The notes under the pieces are model-generated. The model made no database searches. It had not been told where the DNA came from and saw nothing but the letters and a program-made list of their open reading frames with translations. A program made the position numbers and the translations under genes. A stretch of DNA of 23,341 nucleotides from positions 1 through 23,341 of the forward strand of contig JAFTIV010000090.1 in NCBI GenBank assembly GCA_017456685.1, read 5' to 3'. Every line of letters starts with the position of its first letter. Positions within the stretch are counted from its first letter, which is position 1. Origin of the DNA: Clostridia bacterium. Its GTDB lineage: Bacteria; Bacillota; Clostridia; Oscillospirales; CAG-272. This document shows, in pieces, positions 8,663 to 15,975 of this stretch.

Positions 8663-8694
8663 AAAAATCGCGCCACTCAAATGGCGCGATTTTT
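8663..8694 (+). terminator. Rho-independent terminator of the aromatic operon
   Basis: A 13-bp perfect stem (AAAAATCGCGCCA, 8663-8675, with TGGCGCGATTTTT, 8682-8694) closes a six-base loop, and its 3' arm ends in five Ts. It closes the transcript that starts near 199. Confidence 0.93.
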
Positions 8695-8700
8695 AATTAT

Positions 8701-8733
8701 AATTTAAACAAAATTTAAGTAAAATTTAAGTAA
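8701..8733 (+). repeat. Three 11-bp direct repeats upstream of a promoter
   Basis: AATTTAAACAA (8701-8711) is followed by AATTTAAGTAA twice (8712-8722 and 8723-8733). The 11-bp period places each copy on the same DNA face, and the block ends four bases before the -35 box at 8738. Tandem 11-bp half-sites directly before -35 are the usual binding pattern of OmpR/PhoB-type response regulators. An AT-rich UP element is the plain alternative. Confidence 0.55.
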
Positions 8734-8737
8734 AGTA

Positions 8738-8766
8738 TTGAATTCCTTGTAATAATGTGGTAGAAT
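8738..8766 (+). promoter_or_regulatory. Promoter of the YwaF-like gene
   Basis: TTGAAT (8738-8743), a 17-bp spacer and TAGAAT (8761-8766) form a good sigma-A promoter, with the start expected about 25 bases before the gene. The 11-bp repeats abut its upstream edge. Confidence 0.75.
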
Positions 8767-8799
8767 GTAAATGCAATAAAAATCATTTCGAGGTGAAAT

Positions 8800-9837
8800 A
8801 TGAAATCTTGGTTTTACATTGATTGGTTCAATTTCTGGTATTTCTTTTTCTTGGCAATATCAGCTGGACTTATCGTAGGACTTTATTTCTTACTTAGAAA
8901 TAAAAGCCAAAAAACACAAAAGATAGTTCTTTTTGCAATCTTAGCATTTGGACTTTTGATGCACTTTATGAAGGTGCTTTACCCGCCATATTCAACAGAC
9001 CCAGCAAGAATGCTTCGTGACTCATGGTTCGTTAATATATGTGGTGCTAATATCGCGCTTTTCCCGATCCTTTTCTGGGTAAAGAACAAGCTTGCTAAGG
9101 ACTATATGGTTTACATAGGCATTATAAGTGGCTTTATTGCTCTTGTTTATCCACAGGAGCCAATGGCAAAGAACGCAAGCGATGCAGAAATTATCGCCGA
9201 GGGCTTGGCTGATAAGTATGCTCCGCAAATGGAGCAATGGATGGACATTTTAAGATTTTATTTCCATCACTGGATGCTCATTGCAATTCCGCTTCTTATG
9301 GTCTTGCTTGGACTTCACAAGCTCTCCTATAAGAGAATTTTCAATGCACCTACAGGCCTTTTGCTCGTTATGCTATTTATTATGCTCAATCAGCTTTTCC
9401 AAGCGGAGCTCGGCTACATTCCGCTAAGAGATGCCAACTTCTTTGATGTCAACTGGAAGAATACCTCATATATTTGGGGTCCTGATGGAGATGCAATAGG
9501 TGAATTCCTTGCAATCTTTACACCGAAATTCTTTACAATAGTCCCCGAGGGCGTGCACGCAGGAGAGGTTAAATACTGGCCTTGGTTCTGGCTCATTTTC
9601 CCGTGCTACATACTCGTTTCAATCCTCGCATTCGGTGTAACTATGATTTGGGACCACAAGGCATTTGCTACAGATGTTAAAGCAATCCCTCAAAAATCCA
9701 AGGAGCTTTTGGCAAAAAAAAAAGCCTCTAAGCTCTACTGTCGTGTATTCAAAAAATCTGCAAATACCGACACTCCTGCCACCGAAGAAGCCGATGAGGC
9801 AGAGGCTAAGGCTCAAGAAACGATAGAAACAAAATAG
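8800..9837 (+). CDS. YwaF/TMEM164-like polytopic membrane protein
   Basis: A 345-residue membrane protein with about six or seven hydrophobic segments. They include residues 10-33, 43-60, 75-92, 103-118, 150-168, 183-198 and 268-288. A long loop precedes the last segment. The tail (about 300-345) is cytoplasmic in character, lysine-rich, then glutamate- and alanine-rich. The pattern N-I-C-G-A-N-I-A-L-F-P-I after the second segment and the F-H-H motif near residue 155 recall the YwaF/TMEM164 family, whose bacterial function is unknown. GAGGTGA gives the start. The tail is encoded across a run of ten As (9714-9723), which could slip. It is a single-gene unit between two terminators. The family call is moderate. 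Confidence 0.6.
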   Translation: MKSWFYIDWFNFWYFFFLAISAGLIVGLYFLLRNKSQKTQKIVLFAILAFGLLMHFMKVLYPPYSTDPARMLRDSWFVNICGANIALFPILFWVKNKLAKDYMVYIGIISGFIALVYPQEPMAKNASDAEIIAEGLADKYAPQMEQWMDILRFYFHHWMLIAIPLLMVLLGLHKLSYKRIFNAPTGLLLVMLFIMLNQLFQAELGYIPLRDANFFDVNWKNTSYIWGPDGDAIGEFLAIFTPKFFTIVPEGVHAGEVKYWPWFWLIFPCYILVSILAFGVTMIWDHKAFATDVKAIPQKSKELLAKKKASKLYCRVFKKSANTDTPATEEADEAEAKAQETIETK

Positions 9838-9838
9838 A

Positions 9839-9871
9839 AAAAGGGCTGTCGCATTAAGCGATAGCCCTTTT
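9839..9871. terminator. Bidirectional terminator between convergent genes
   Basis: AAAAGGGCTGTCGC (9839-9852) pairs with GCGATAGCCCTTTT (9858-9871) around a five-base loop, with one G-T pair. T-runs occur on both strands, so it can end both the YwaF-like gene and the convergent DUF1275 gene. Confidence 0.9.
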
Positions 9872-9878
9872 GAATTTT

Positions 9879-10430
9879 TTATTTAATAATGAGCGCCACT
9901 ACAAAAACACCAAGCATAAACGAGATGATAAGCGTTGAATAGATAAGCATGCCAAGAAGATATTTTTTATCTCTTGTAGTGATTAGCTGACCCGTGCATT
10001 CAGCAAAGCCCTTTAAATTTCCCGTACACATTGTTGTGGCAACTGTAAAGCCACTAATGCTTCTTATAACCTGAAGCTGAATAGCAACTCCAAACGCGAT
10101 AATAAGATTTGAAAGCGAATTAAGCGTACCTACAGGTATCAAAAGCCCAATTGTGTAGCATAAAATAGATGAGCAAATAGAAATTATCTCGTACCTTTTT
10201 GCCTTGCTTAATAGATGTGCTACAATAATTCCTAAAACAAAAGCAAGAATTGATAGAAAATACTTACCAAGCTCTACAAACTCGCATCTTGCGAGCTTGA
10301 TGGCAATTTGTATCATATTTCCGGTCTGCATTGCCGCAAACATACCATCGTGCATAATATAGCAAAAGGCATCAAGTCCACCTGCTATAAATATAAGTAT
10401 GAGAGCGGGAAAATATTTTTTCTTTTCCAT
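9879..10430 (-). CDS. DUF1275 (YoaK-like) membrane protein
   Basis: A 183-residue hydrophobic protein with about six membrane segments, belonging to DUF1275, an uncharacterised family of putative transporters. The family signature is clear: an N-terminal AGGLDAFCYI segment, then M-Q-T-G-N-M-I-Q, and a second half-repeat containing T-M-C-T-G-N-L-K. That gives the two T-G-N motifs typical of this internally duplicated fold. It is shorter than the usual 210-230 residues, mainly in loops and at the C-terminus. GAGTGA lies before the ATG. It forms a single-gene unit with its own promoter and a shared terminator. No substrate can be proposed. Confidence 0.8.
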   Translation of the reverse strand: MEKKKYFPALILIFIAGGLDAFCYIMHDGMFAAMQTGNMIQIAIKLARCEFVELGKYFLSILAFVLGIIVAHLLSKAKRYEIISICSSILCYTIGLLIPVGTLNSLSNLIIAFGVAIQLQVIRSISGFTVATTMCTGNLKGFAECTGQLITTRDKKYLLGMLIYSTLIISFMLGVFVVALIIK

Positions 10431-10483
10431 AAAATCACTCTAAATTTAAATATTAGCGCAGCAAAACCATCTGCGTCACACAA

Positions 10484-10512
10484 AGTATAGCACAAAAGAA
10501 GTGCCAAATCAA
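10484..10512 (-). promoter_or_regulatory. Promoter of the DUF1275 gene
   Basis: On the minus strand TTGATT (10512-10507), 17 bp and TATACT (10489-10484) form a good promoter with a leader of about 45 bases. It is divergent from the glnN promoter, about 39 bp between the two -35 boxes. Confidence 0.7.
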
Positions 10513-10550
10513 GAAAAATATCATTAAAAGTGAAAAATAGCCGAAAACTG

Positions 10551-10579
10551 TTGACAATAAATAAAAAATAGAATATAAT
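10551..10579 (+). promoter_or_regulatory. Full-consensus promoter of glnN
   Basis: TTGACA (10551-10556), 17 bp and TATAAT (10574-10579) match sigma-A consensus at every position. This implies strong basal transcription. I see no operator dyad or riboswitch in the roughly 40-base leader. Confidence 0.9.
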
Positions 10580-10627
10580 GCAAGAATAGAATGCGTATTA
10601 TAATATGTGTATATATAGGGGGGACTT

Positions 10628-12709
10628 ATGAGTACAATTGCAGAAATTTTTGGCACAATGGTGTTTGATGATAAGGAAATGAAGGCGCGCTTGCCCGAGG
10701 ACATCTATAACTCCATTCAAAATACAATAAAAAACGGAAAGCACCTTGACCTTGCCGTTGCTAATGTTGTCGCTAAGGCAATGATGGAATGGGCAATCGA
10801 AAAGGGCGCAACTCACTATACTCACTGGTTCCAGCCTATGACAGGCATTACAGCAGAAAAGCACGATAGCTTTATTTCTCCCAAGGAAAATGGAGTGATT
10901 ATGGACTTTCGTGGCAAGGAACTCGTAAGAGGTGAGCCTGATGCATCGTCCTTCCCCTCTGGCGGACTTCGTGCAACCTTTGAGGCAAGAGGTTATACCG
11001 CTTGGGACCCAACCTCATACGCGTTTATAAAGGATGAAACTCTTTGTATTCCTACCGCCTTCTGCTCATACGGAGGCGAGGCTCTTGATAAGAAGACCCC
11101 TCTTCTTCGTTCAATGGAGGTCCTTGGTAAGGCTACAATGAAAATACTTAAGCTCTTTGGAAACGAGAGCGTTACCTCTGTTCGTACAACCGTAGGTGCA
11201 GAGCAGGAATATTTCCTAATCGATAAGGAAATGTTCAATAAGCGCCCTGACCTTGTTTATACAGGCAGAACTCTTTTTGGCGCAAGACCACCAAAGGGTC
11301 AGGAGCTTGATGACCACTATTTTGGCTCTATCAAGTCAAGAGTGCTCGCATATATGAAGGAGCTGGATAGAGAGCTTTGGAAGCTTGGAGTGCTCGCTAA
11401 AACAGAGCACAACGAGGCAGCCCCAGCCCAGCACGAGCTTGCGCCTGTGTTCACCACAACAAATCTCGCAACCGACCATAACCAAATCACAATGGAGCTT
11501 ATGCAGAAGATTGCAAAGAAGCATGGGCTTGTTTGCGTGCTTCACGAGAAGCCCTTTGCGGGAGTTAGCGGTAGCGGTAAGCATAATAACTGGTCACTCT
11601 CAACCAACACAGGCGTAAATCTTCTTGAGCCTGGTGAAACACCATACGAGAATGCGCAATTCCTTTTATTCCTAAGTGCAGTTATAAAGGCTGTTGACGA
11701 CTATCAGGATGCGCTTCGCATCTCTGTCGCAAGCGCAGGAAATGACCATCGTCTTGGTGCTGCAGAGGCTCCACCTGCAATTGTTTCTATCTTCCTTGGC
11801 GATGAGCTTGCAGCAATCCTTGATGCCATCGAGAATGGCGAAAAATATGCCTCTAAGGAAAAGGAAAATATGCGTGTTGGCGTTCATATTCTCCCTAAAT
11901 TCCCTAAGGACACAACCGATAGAAATAGGACCTCGCCCTTTGCCTTTACAGGTAATAAGTTCGAGTTCCGTATGGTAGGTGCATCGGCATCTATCGCTGA
12001 TACTAATACCGTAATCAATACAGCAGTAACTCAAGTGCTTAATGAGTTCTATGAAATTCTTTCAAATGCCGAGGACTTTACAAGCGCACTTCATAACCTT
12101 GTAAGAGATACAATAAAGGCTCATAAAAGAATTCTTTTCAACGGAAATGGCTACGATAAGAGCTGGACCGAGGAAGCAAAGAAAAGAGGACTTTCCAATC
12201 TTGAAACGACTCCCGAGGCAATCCCACACCTTCTTGATGAGAAAAACATTAAGCTTTTCGTTGACAATAAGGTGTTTAGCGAAAAGGAGCTTAGGGCAAG
12301 ATGCGAGATTTTGCTTGAGTCCTACTCAAAGCTTATCAATATCGAGGCTCTAACCGCGGTTGATATGTCAAATCAAATGATAATGCCAGCCGTGTCCAAA
12401 TACACAAAGGAGCTCTCAAAAACAATAGAAATGAAAAAAGCACTTGGCATAGATGCCGAGTACGAAATAGAGGTTGCAAGAAAGCTTTCAACCCTCAATT
12501 CCTCAGCCTATAAAAAGACTAAGGAGCTTGAAATCGATATTGCCCGCGTAAAAGCCCTAACAGGTGCCGAAAAGGTAGCCAAGGAATATGCAAACAGTGT
12601 CCTCGTAAAAATGGCAGACCTAAGAGCCCTCGTTGACGAAATGGAAAGCATCACTGCCAAGGAATACTGGCCTGTGCCGACTTATGGGGATTTGCTTTTC
12701 AGCGTCTAA
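10628..12709 (+). CDS. glnN: Glutamine synthetase, class III
   Basis: A 693-residue ATP-dependent ligase that makes glutamine from glutamate and ammonia, the main entry of ammonia into metabolism. Length and motifs place it in the GSIII family and not the 440-470-residue GSI. The N-terminal block [11 protein letters not shown] (63-73) is GSIII-specific. GAEQEYFL (190-197) carries metal-binding glutamates, and [10 protein letters not shown] (261-270) is the ammonium/glutamate site region. A long C-terminal helical extension follows. The ribosome site is a run of six Gs before ACTT-ATG. The gene stands alone with its own consensus promoter. Nitrogen regulation is not evident in the leader. Confidence 0.95.
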   Translation: MSTIAEIFGTMVFDDKEMKARLPEDIYNSIQNTIKNGKHLDLAVANVVAKAMMEWAIEKGATHYTHWFQPMTGITAEKHDSFISPKENGVIMDFRGKELVRGEPDASSFPSGGLRATFEARGYTAWDPTSYAFIKDETLCIPTAFCSYGGEALDKKTPLLRSMEVLGKATMKILKLFGNESVTSVRTTVGAEQEYFLIDKEMFNKRPDLVYTGRTLFGARPPKGQELDDHYFGSIKSRVLAYMKELDRELWKLGVLAKTEHNEAAPAQHELAPVFTTTNLATDHNQITMELMQKIAKKHGLVCVLHEKPFAGVSGSGKHNNWSLSTNTGVNLLEPGETPYENAQFLLFLSAVIKAVDDYQDALRISVASAGNDHRLGAAEAPPAIVSIFLGDELAAILDAIENGEKYASKEKENMRVGVHILPKFPKDTTDRNRTSPFAFTGNKFEFRMVGASASIADTNTVINTAVTQVLNEFYEILSNAEDFTSALHNLVRDTIKAHKRILFNGNGYDKSWTEEAKKRGLSNLETTPEAIPHLLDEKNIKLFVDNKVFSEKELRARCEILLESYSKLINIEALTAVDMSNQMIMPAVSKYTKELSKTIEMKKALGIDAEYEIEVARKLSTLNSSAYKKTKELEIDIARVKALTGAEKVAKEYANSVLVKMADLRALVDEMESITAKEYWPVPTYGDLLFSV

Positions 12710-12715
12710 TTTGAT

Positions 12716-13081
12716 GGCGAATAAGCGTCGAAATACTGCGTTGTTCCTCGCATACGACCTCGACTATCGTTAAGATAGCCTTCGTCCGTATGACTGTGGT
12801 ACGCCTTGTCTTTCTTGCTTCTTCACCATCAAAATTGAAATTGTGCGATAAGCGTCGTTTTTCTGTGTTGCTCCTGCATTGTGACCTCAGCGTACACAAG
12901 TACGCTATCGCCCTCAATGTGCGGTGCGCCTTGAACAACTCGCTTCTCACTCTTGAAAACGAAGCTAAAAGGCGATAAGCATCGAAATACTGCGTTGTTC
13001 CTCGCATACGACCTCGACTATCGTCAAGATAGCCTTCGTCCGTATGACTGTGGTACGCCTTGAACAACTTGCTTCTTCACC
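12716..13081. repeat. Three tandem copies of a ~110-bp palindromic (ERIC-like) repeat
   Basis: Units lie at about 12716-12827, 12844-12950 and 12971-13081. Units 1 and 3 are nearly identical; unit 2 is diverged. Each can fold into one long interrupted hairpin. In units 1 and 3 the core is CTATC/GATAG around a five-base loop, then CATACG/CGTATG, and in unit 3 GTTGTTC/GAACAAC further out. In unit 2 the core is AGCGTAC/GTACGCT and the next stem CATTG/CAATG, so pairing is kept while bases change. Unit 1 is also bounded by TTTGATGG and CCATCAAA. This 550-base stretch between glnN and the GH31 gene has no convincing protein gene; the small open frames here only follow the repeat. Confidence 0.85.
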
Positions 13082-13104
13082 ATAAAGGCATCAAATGTAA
13101 TAAT

Positions 13105-13131
13105 AAAGCGCCCGACTTGCTCGGGCGCTTT
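13105..13131 (+). terminator. Terminator downstream of glnN and its repeats
   Basis: AAAGCGCCCGA (13105-13115) and TCGGGCGCTTT (13121-13131) form a perfect 11-bp GC-rich stem with a five-base loop, followed by TGTCATTT. The palindromic repeats therefore lie in the glnN 3' untranslated region if transcription reads through to this point. From 13132 to 13220 I see only AT-rich sequence. Confidence 0.85.
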
Positions 13132-13220
13132 GTCATTTAAAATGTACATAAGATGTCAAAAATCTGTACTTTTTATATTATTATATTATCATATGTTCAA
13201 TAGTTAATGAATAAAAGCAT

Positions 13221-13249
13221 AAAAAGAGAGGCAAATCGCCTCTCTTTTT
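13221..13249 (-). terminator. Terminator of the GH31 operon
   Basis: AAAAAGAGAGGC (13221-13232) pairs perfectly with GCCTCTCTTTTT (13238-13249) around AAATC. It lies ten bases beyond the GH31 stop and has a T-run on either strand. Confidence 0.9.
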
Positions 13250-13259
13250 ATACAATCAT

Positions 13260-14834
13260 TTATTTAACTCGTCTAAACCACAAAAGCTTCTCAAGTGGAG
13301 TATCAAGCTCAATAACTGAGCTACCATTGTAGGTATTGCCGTCCTCATCGCGCCATACACCCTCGGGGAAGGTAATCGCCTTTTTGCGAGTGCCCTTAGT
13401 GATAACAGGACAAACCAAAATGTCTCTGCCGAGCATAAACTCATCGTTAATGAGCGCATAGCCCTTATTTGGGTCGTTATATTCAAGACAGCGCAGAATA
13501 GGCTCCCCAGTTTTTTCTGCGTCGGCAACAAGCTGAATTATCTCGTCAGTAAGTGACATATGATGCTTGTACCAATGCTTAACTATAGAAAAAGCCTCAC
13601 TTGATAGACATTTCCAAGGCGCCCTTGAAAATTGCATCATAGGGAACATAGATGAAAGCTGTGCCCATCTTATAAAAAGCTCCTCATCAATCTTAAAGTT
13701 AGACTGATAATCGTCAGTCCAGCTTCCGCCACCTATCATATCAGGACAAATAAACGGATGCCCGAAAAGCCCTTGCATAATCGAAGCGGGGATTATAGAC
13801 GGAATTCCCGAAGAAACGCCCCAAGTGTGCTCTCTGTCCCAAAGGCGCTGAAGCGTAGGCTTACCACCGCCCTTAAAGGTGTCCTTGTATTCGTGATAGG
13901 TGTATCTTGCACCAAATTCGTTCCAAGCAATATTAAGCTCAGCCTGGTCGTGGTCATCTCTTGGCTCGCCATTTATCATACTTGACGGATGATACATTTC
14001 ATATGAGCCACCATCAAACTTAAATCCATCAATGCCATATTCATTGATTAAGAAATCAAGTCTTTCTTGTAGGTATTTTTGGTCACATTCCTTTCTAAGG
14101 TCCAAAATAGCTGAGTAACCGTTCCACCATCTCACAAGCGCAACCTCGCCAGACTTGTTGCGAAGGAAGAGCTTGTCGTAGCTCTCGGGATTGAAAAGGT
14201 CGCGTGTTGATTTGCAAAAATCGACGCCGTCAGCGGTTACCATAGGAGTTACCCAAAGCATAACAATAAAGCCAAGGGAGTGTAGCTCATCTACCATCGC
14301 CTTAGGGTTAGGAAACTTATGAAAATCGAACCTCCATTGACCATATCTTGTTTGCCAGCCCTCGTCAATCATAAGAATACCGGGCTCAAAGCCGTTGTCA
14401 ATAATCGCGTGTGCATATTCAAGCACGCCCTTTTGCGTAGGATCGTACGCAAACTCAACCCAGGTGTTAAATTGTGCGGTCTTGAAAAAATCGCGTGGCA
14501 TAGTAACACCCTTAACCCTTGTCGCCTCAAAGGGGAAGTGCTTATTCATTGCATTAAGATACGCATCTCGCAAGGTAGAGCCGTCCTCATTTAGCTCAAG
14601 CTCAGCATCACTTCCAAAGCAAATCTCGTCGCCCTCGGTCCATACCTTAATTCCTCTTTCACTCCACACATAGCGACCCTTAGATGACAAAAACATAGGC
14701 ATACTTTGCGTAGTAGCGAAGTATCTAAAATCTCCCGAAAAATCCTTGCCCTTGTAAAGAGGCATATGAACTCCGCTTGGGGCATCGCCACCCCAAAAAT
14801 ATTCATTTTCTTTAAATTTAGTTTTAATAATCAT
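13260..14834 (-). CDS. Glycoside hydrolase family 31 enzyme
   Basis: A 524-residue (beta/alpha)8-barrel glycosidase, probably hydrolysing an alpha-linked sugar. An N-terminal beta-sandwich (to about 110) precedes the barrel. D-E-G-W at 157-160 and the G-F-K-F-D-G-G-S-Y block fit GH31, with Asp274 as the likely nucleophile. The acid/base may be Asp333 in L-W-D-R-E-H-T-W-G, but that is an inference. At this length, with the K-F-D motif in place of W-x-D-M-N-E, it resembles the short MYORG-like GH31 branch, some members of which act on alpha-galactosides. There is no signal peptide, so it acts inside the cell. AAGGTGA precedes the ATG. It lies 11 bases after the discoidin-like gene, in one operon. 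Confidence 0.85.
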   Translation of the reverse strand: MIIKTKFKENEYFWGGDAPSGVHMPLYKGKDFSGDFRYFATTQSMPMFLSSKGRYVWSERGIKVWTEGDEICFGSDAELELNEDGSTLRDAYLNAMNKHFPFEATRVKGVTMPRDFFKTAQFNTWVEFAYDPTQKGVLEYAHAIIDNGFEPGILMIDEGWQTRYGQWRFDFHKFPNPKAMVDELHSLGFIVMLWVTPMVTADGVDFCKSTRDLFNPESYDKLFLRNKSGEVALVRWWNGYSAILDLRKECDQKYLQERLDFLINEYGIDGFKFDGGSYEMYHPSSMINGEPRDDHDQAELNIAWNEFGARYTYHEYKDTFKGGGKPTLQRLWDREHTWGVSSGIPSIIPASIMQGLFGHPFICPDMIGGGSWTDDYQSNFKIDEELFIRWAQLSSMFPMMQFSRAPWKCLSSEAFSIVKHWYKHHMSLTDEIIQLVADAEKTGEPILRCLEYNDPNKGYALINDEFMLGRDILVCPVITKGTRKKAITFPEGVWRDEDGNTYNGSSVIELDTPLEKLLWFRRVK

Positions 14835-14845
14835 AATACTTCACC

Positions 14846-15283
14846 TTATTTTTTGAATTTGTATGCACCAAAATCACAAAGCATAGGCGTGGCAAGGCTT
14901 GATGTGATTTTAATTTTTATAACCGATGTCTTAATAGACTCAAAGTGCTCGGCAAGCAAATTACCGACACACTCTCGCTTAAAAAGCAATCTCCAATCAT
15001 TATCGACCAGAGCATAAGCCTCGATTCCCGTAACTCTTTGACCGTGACTGATTGCTTCACGAATGAGTAAAGTGTCAAGCCCATATTCTGTATCAAGTCT
15101 AATCATAAACTCGGGATGCAAATCACCGTCATCAGGGGAATAATAAGAACCGTCATTTTTGAAAATTGAAGACACGGGTGCGCTCGCTTTTTCGCTTGTG
15201 GCATATGCAATAGCTCCAAAGGCGAGATTTTCGTTCAATTCCTTATCAAGCTGTATTGAATTAGGTGTTCTAATATCATTCAT
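14846..15283 (-). CDS. Stand-alone discoidin-like domain resembling the C-terminus of GH29 fucosidases
   Basis: A 145-residue protein without signal peptide, predicted all-beta. The order N-L-A-F-G-A near the start, an L-L-I-R-E-A-I-S-H-G-Q-R-V core, a D-x-D-W-R-L-L strand and the closing P-M-L-C-D-F-G-A-Y-K resemble the galactose-binding-like (F5/8 C) domain at the end of GH29 alpha-L-fucosidases. No catalytic GH29 domain is present upstream or downstream. It is not an obvious fragment: it has its own GAGGA ribosome site, promoter and stop, and is followed directly by the GH31 gene. It may be a carbohydrate-binding accessory for that enzyme or a remnant. I judge the similarity real but distant. 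Confidence 0.6.
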   Translation of the reverse strand: MNDIRTPNSIQLDKELNENLAFGAIAYATSEKASAPVSSIFKNDGSYYSPDDGDLHPEFMIRLDTEYGLDTLLIREAISHGQRVTGIEAYALVDNDWRLLFKRECVGNLLAEHFESIKTSVIKIKITSSLATPMLCDFGAYKFKK

Positions 15284-15314
15284 AAAAAGTCCTCGCTGAA
15301 TTTACTCTAAATTT

Positions 15315-15343
15315 AGTATATCATCTATAAGATGATAAGTCAA
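15315..15343 (-). promoter_or_regulatory. Promoter of the discoidin-GH31 operon
   Basis: On the minus strand TTGACT (15343-15338), 17 bp and TATACT (15320-15315) give a near-consensus promoter about 25 bases before the expected transcript start. Confidence 0.82.
15319..15337. promoter_or_regulatory. Dyad operator candidate in the GH31-operon promoter
   Basis: TATCATC (15319-15325) and GATGATA (15331-15337) form a perfect 7-bp inverted repeat with a five-base centre. It fills the spacer between -35 and -10, where a bound repressor would block polymerase. The size suits a dimeric LacI- or GntR-type sugar regulator, but no regulator gene is in the window. Confidence 0.6.
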
Positions 15344-15386
15344 TAAGTAGGAGTGTAAAATAATTCCAAAAAACAACATTTATTAC

Positions 15387-15415
15387 TTGAATATAGGAGC
15401 ACAATATGATAGAAT
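15387..15415 (+). promoter_or_regulatory. Promoter of the ECF-LarA-mutarotase operon
   Basis: TTGAAT (15387-15392), 17 bp and TAGAAT (15410-15415). It is divergent from the GH31-operon promoter, with 43 bp between -35 boxes, so both arms could share a regulator. The leader is about 22 bases and leaves no room for a riboswitch. Confidence 0.75.
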
Positions 15416-15443
15416 AAAAATATATAACTATAGGAGGTGCCCC

Positions 15444-15974
15444 GTGCAGAAAAAAGAGCTAAGAAGGCTTGTTATATCAGCCCTGCTTTTGGCAGTCGGC
15501 ATTGTCCTGCCAATGCTAACAGGACAAATAAAGGAAATCGGTGACTCGCTTTTACCAATGCATATTCCCGTTATGCTTTGTGGTGTGCTTTGCGGTGCTA
15601 AATATGGCTCGGTGGTTGGTGCCAGCTTGCCGATTATTCGCGCACTCACCTTTGGTATGCCACCCATATATCCAAACGCAATTTGGATGGCGCTTGAGCT
15701 TGCTACATATGGCGCCGTAATTGCTATTTTATACACACATCTAAGGCTTAAAGGTAAAATTTATATATCACTAATCGGCGCTATGCTCGCAGGAAGAGTA
15801 GTGTGGGGCATTGCCAAGGCAATTCTGCTCGGGCTTGGGAATAGCTCGTTCACAGTAAGGGCATTTCTTATAGGTGGCTTTGTTGATGCGCTACCAGGTA
15901 TAGTCCTCCAAATCGTTCTAATTCCGCTAATAATTACATTGATTGAAAAATTAAGACTTAAAGAGGAGAGCTAA
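15444..15974 (+). CDS. ECF transporter S component (substrate unknown)
   Basis: A 176-residue membrane protein with about six segments. This is the pattern of the substrate-binding S component of energy-coupling factor importers, which pair with a shared EcfT/EcfA module encoded elsewhere. The N-terminal K-K-E-L-R-R-L-V-I-S-A-L-L-L-A block and the L-P-M-H-I-P-V-M-L-C-G region followed by G-A-K-Y-G are typical of the family. The start is GTG at 15444, because AGGAGGTG lies six bases before it; an upstream in-frame TTG at 15387 overlaps the -35 box. The substrate is not readable. It heads an operon with a LarA-type enzyme, so a hydroxy acid, a sugar derivative or a niacin-type precursor of the LarA cofactor are all possible. 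Confidence 0.8.
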   Translation: MQKKELRRLVISALLLAVGIVLPMLTGQIKEIGDSLLPMHIPVMLCGVLCGAKYGSVVGASLPIIRALTFGMPPIYPNAIWMALELATYGAVIAILYTHLRLKGKIYISLIGAMLAGRVVWGIAKAILLGLGNSSFTVRAFLIGGFVDALPGIVLQIVLIPLIITLIEKLRLKEES

Positions 15975-15975
15975 A

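Noticed and set aside
12699..13067. Leftward 122-residue open frame downstream of glnN
   Set aside because: It runs through all three palindromic repeat units, repeats itself accordingly, lacks a ribosome site and is better explained as a by-product of the repeats.
15387..15443. Extended N-terminus of the ECF S component from TTG 15387
   Set aside because: The TTG lies in the -35 box. AGGAGGTG before GTG 15444 fixes the start.
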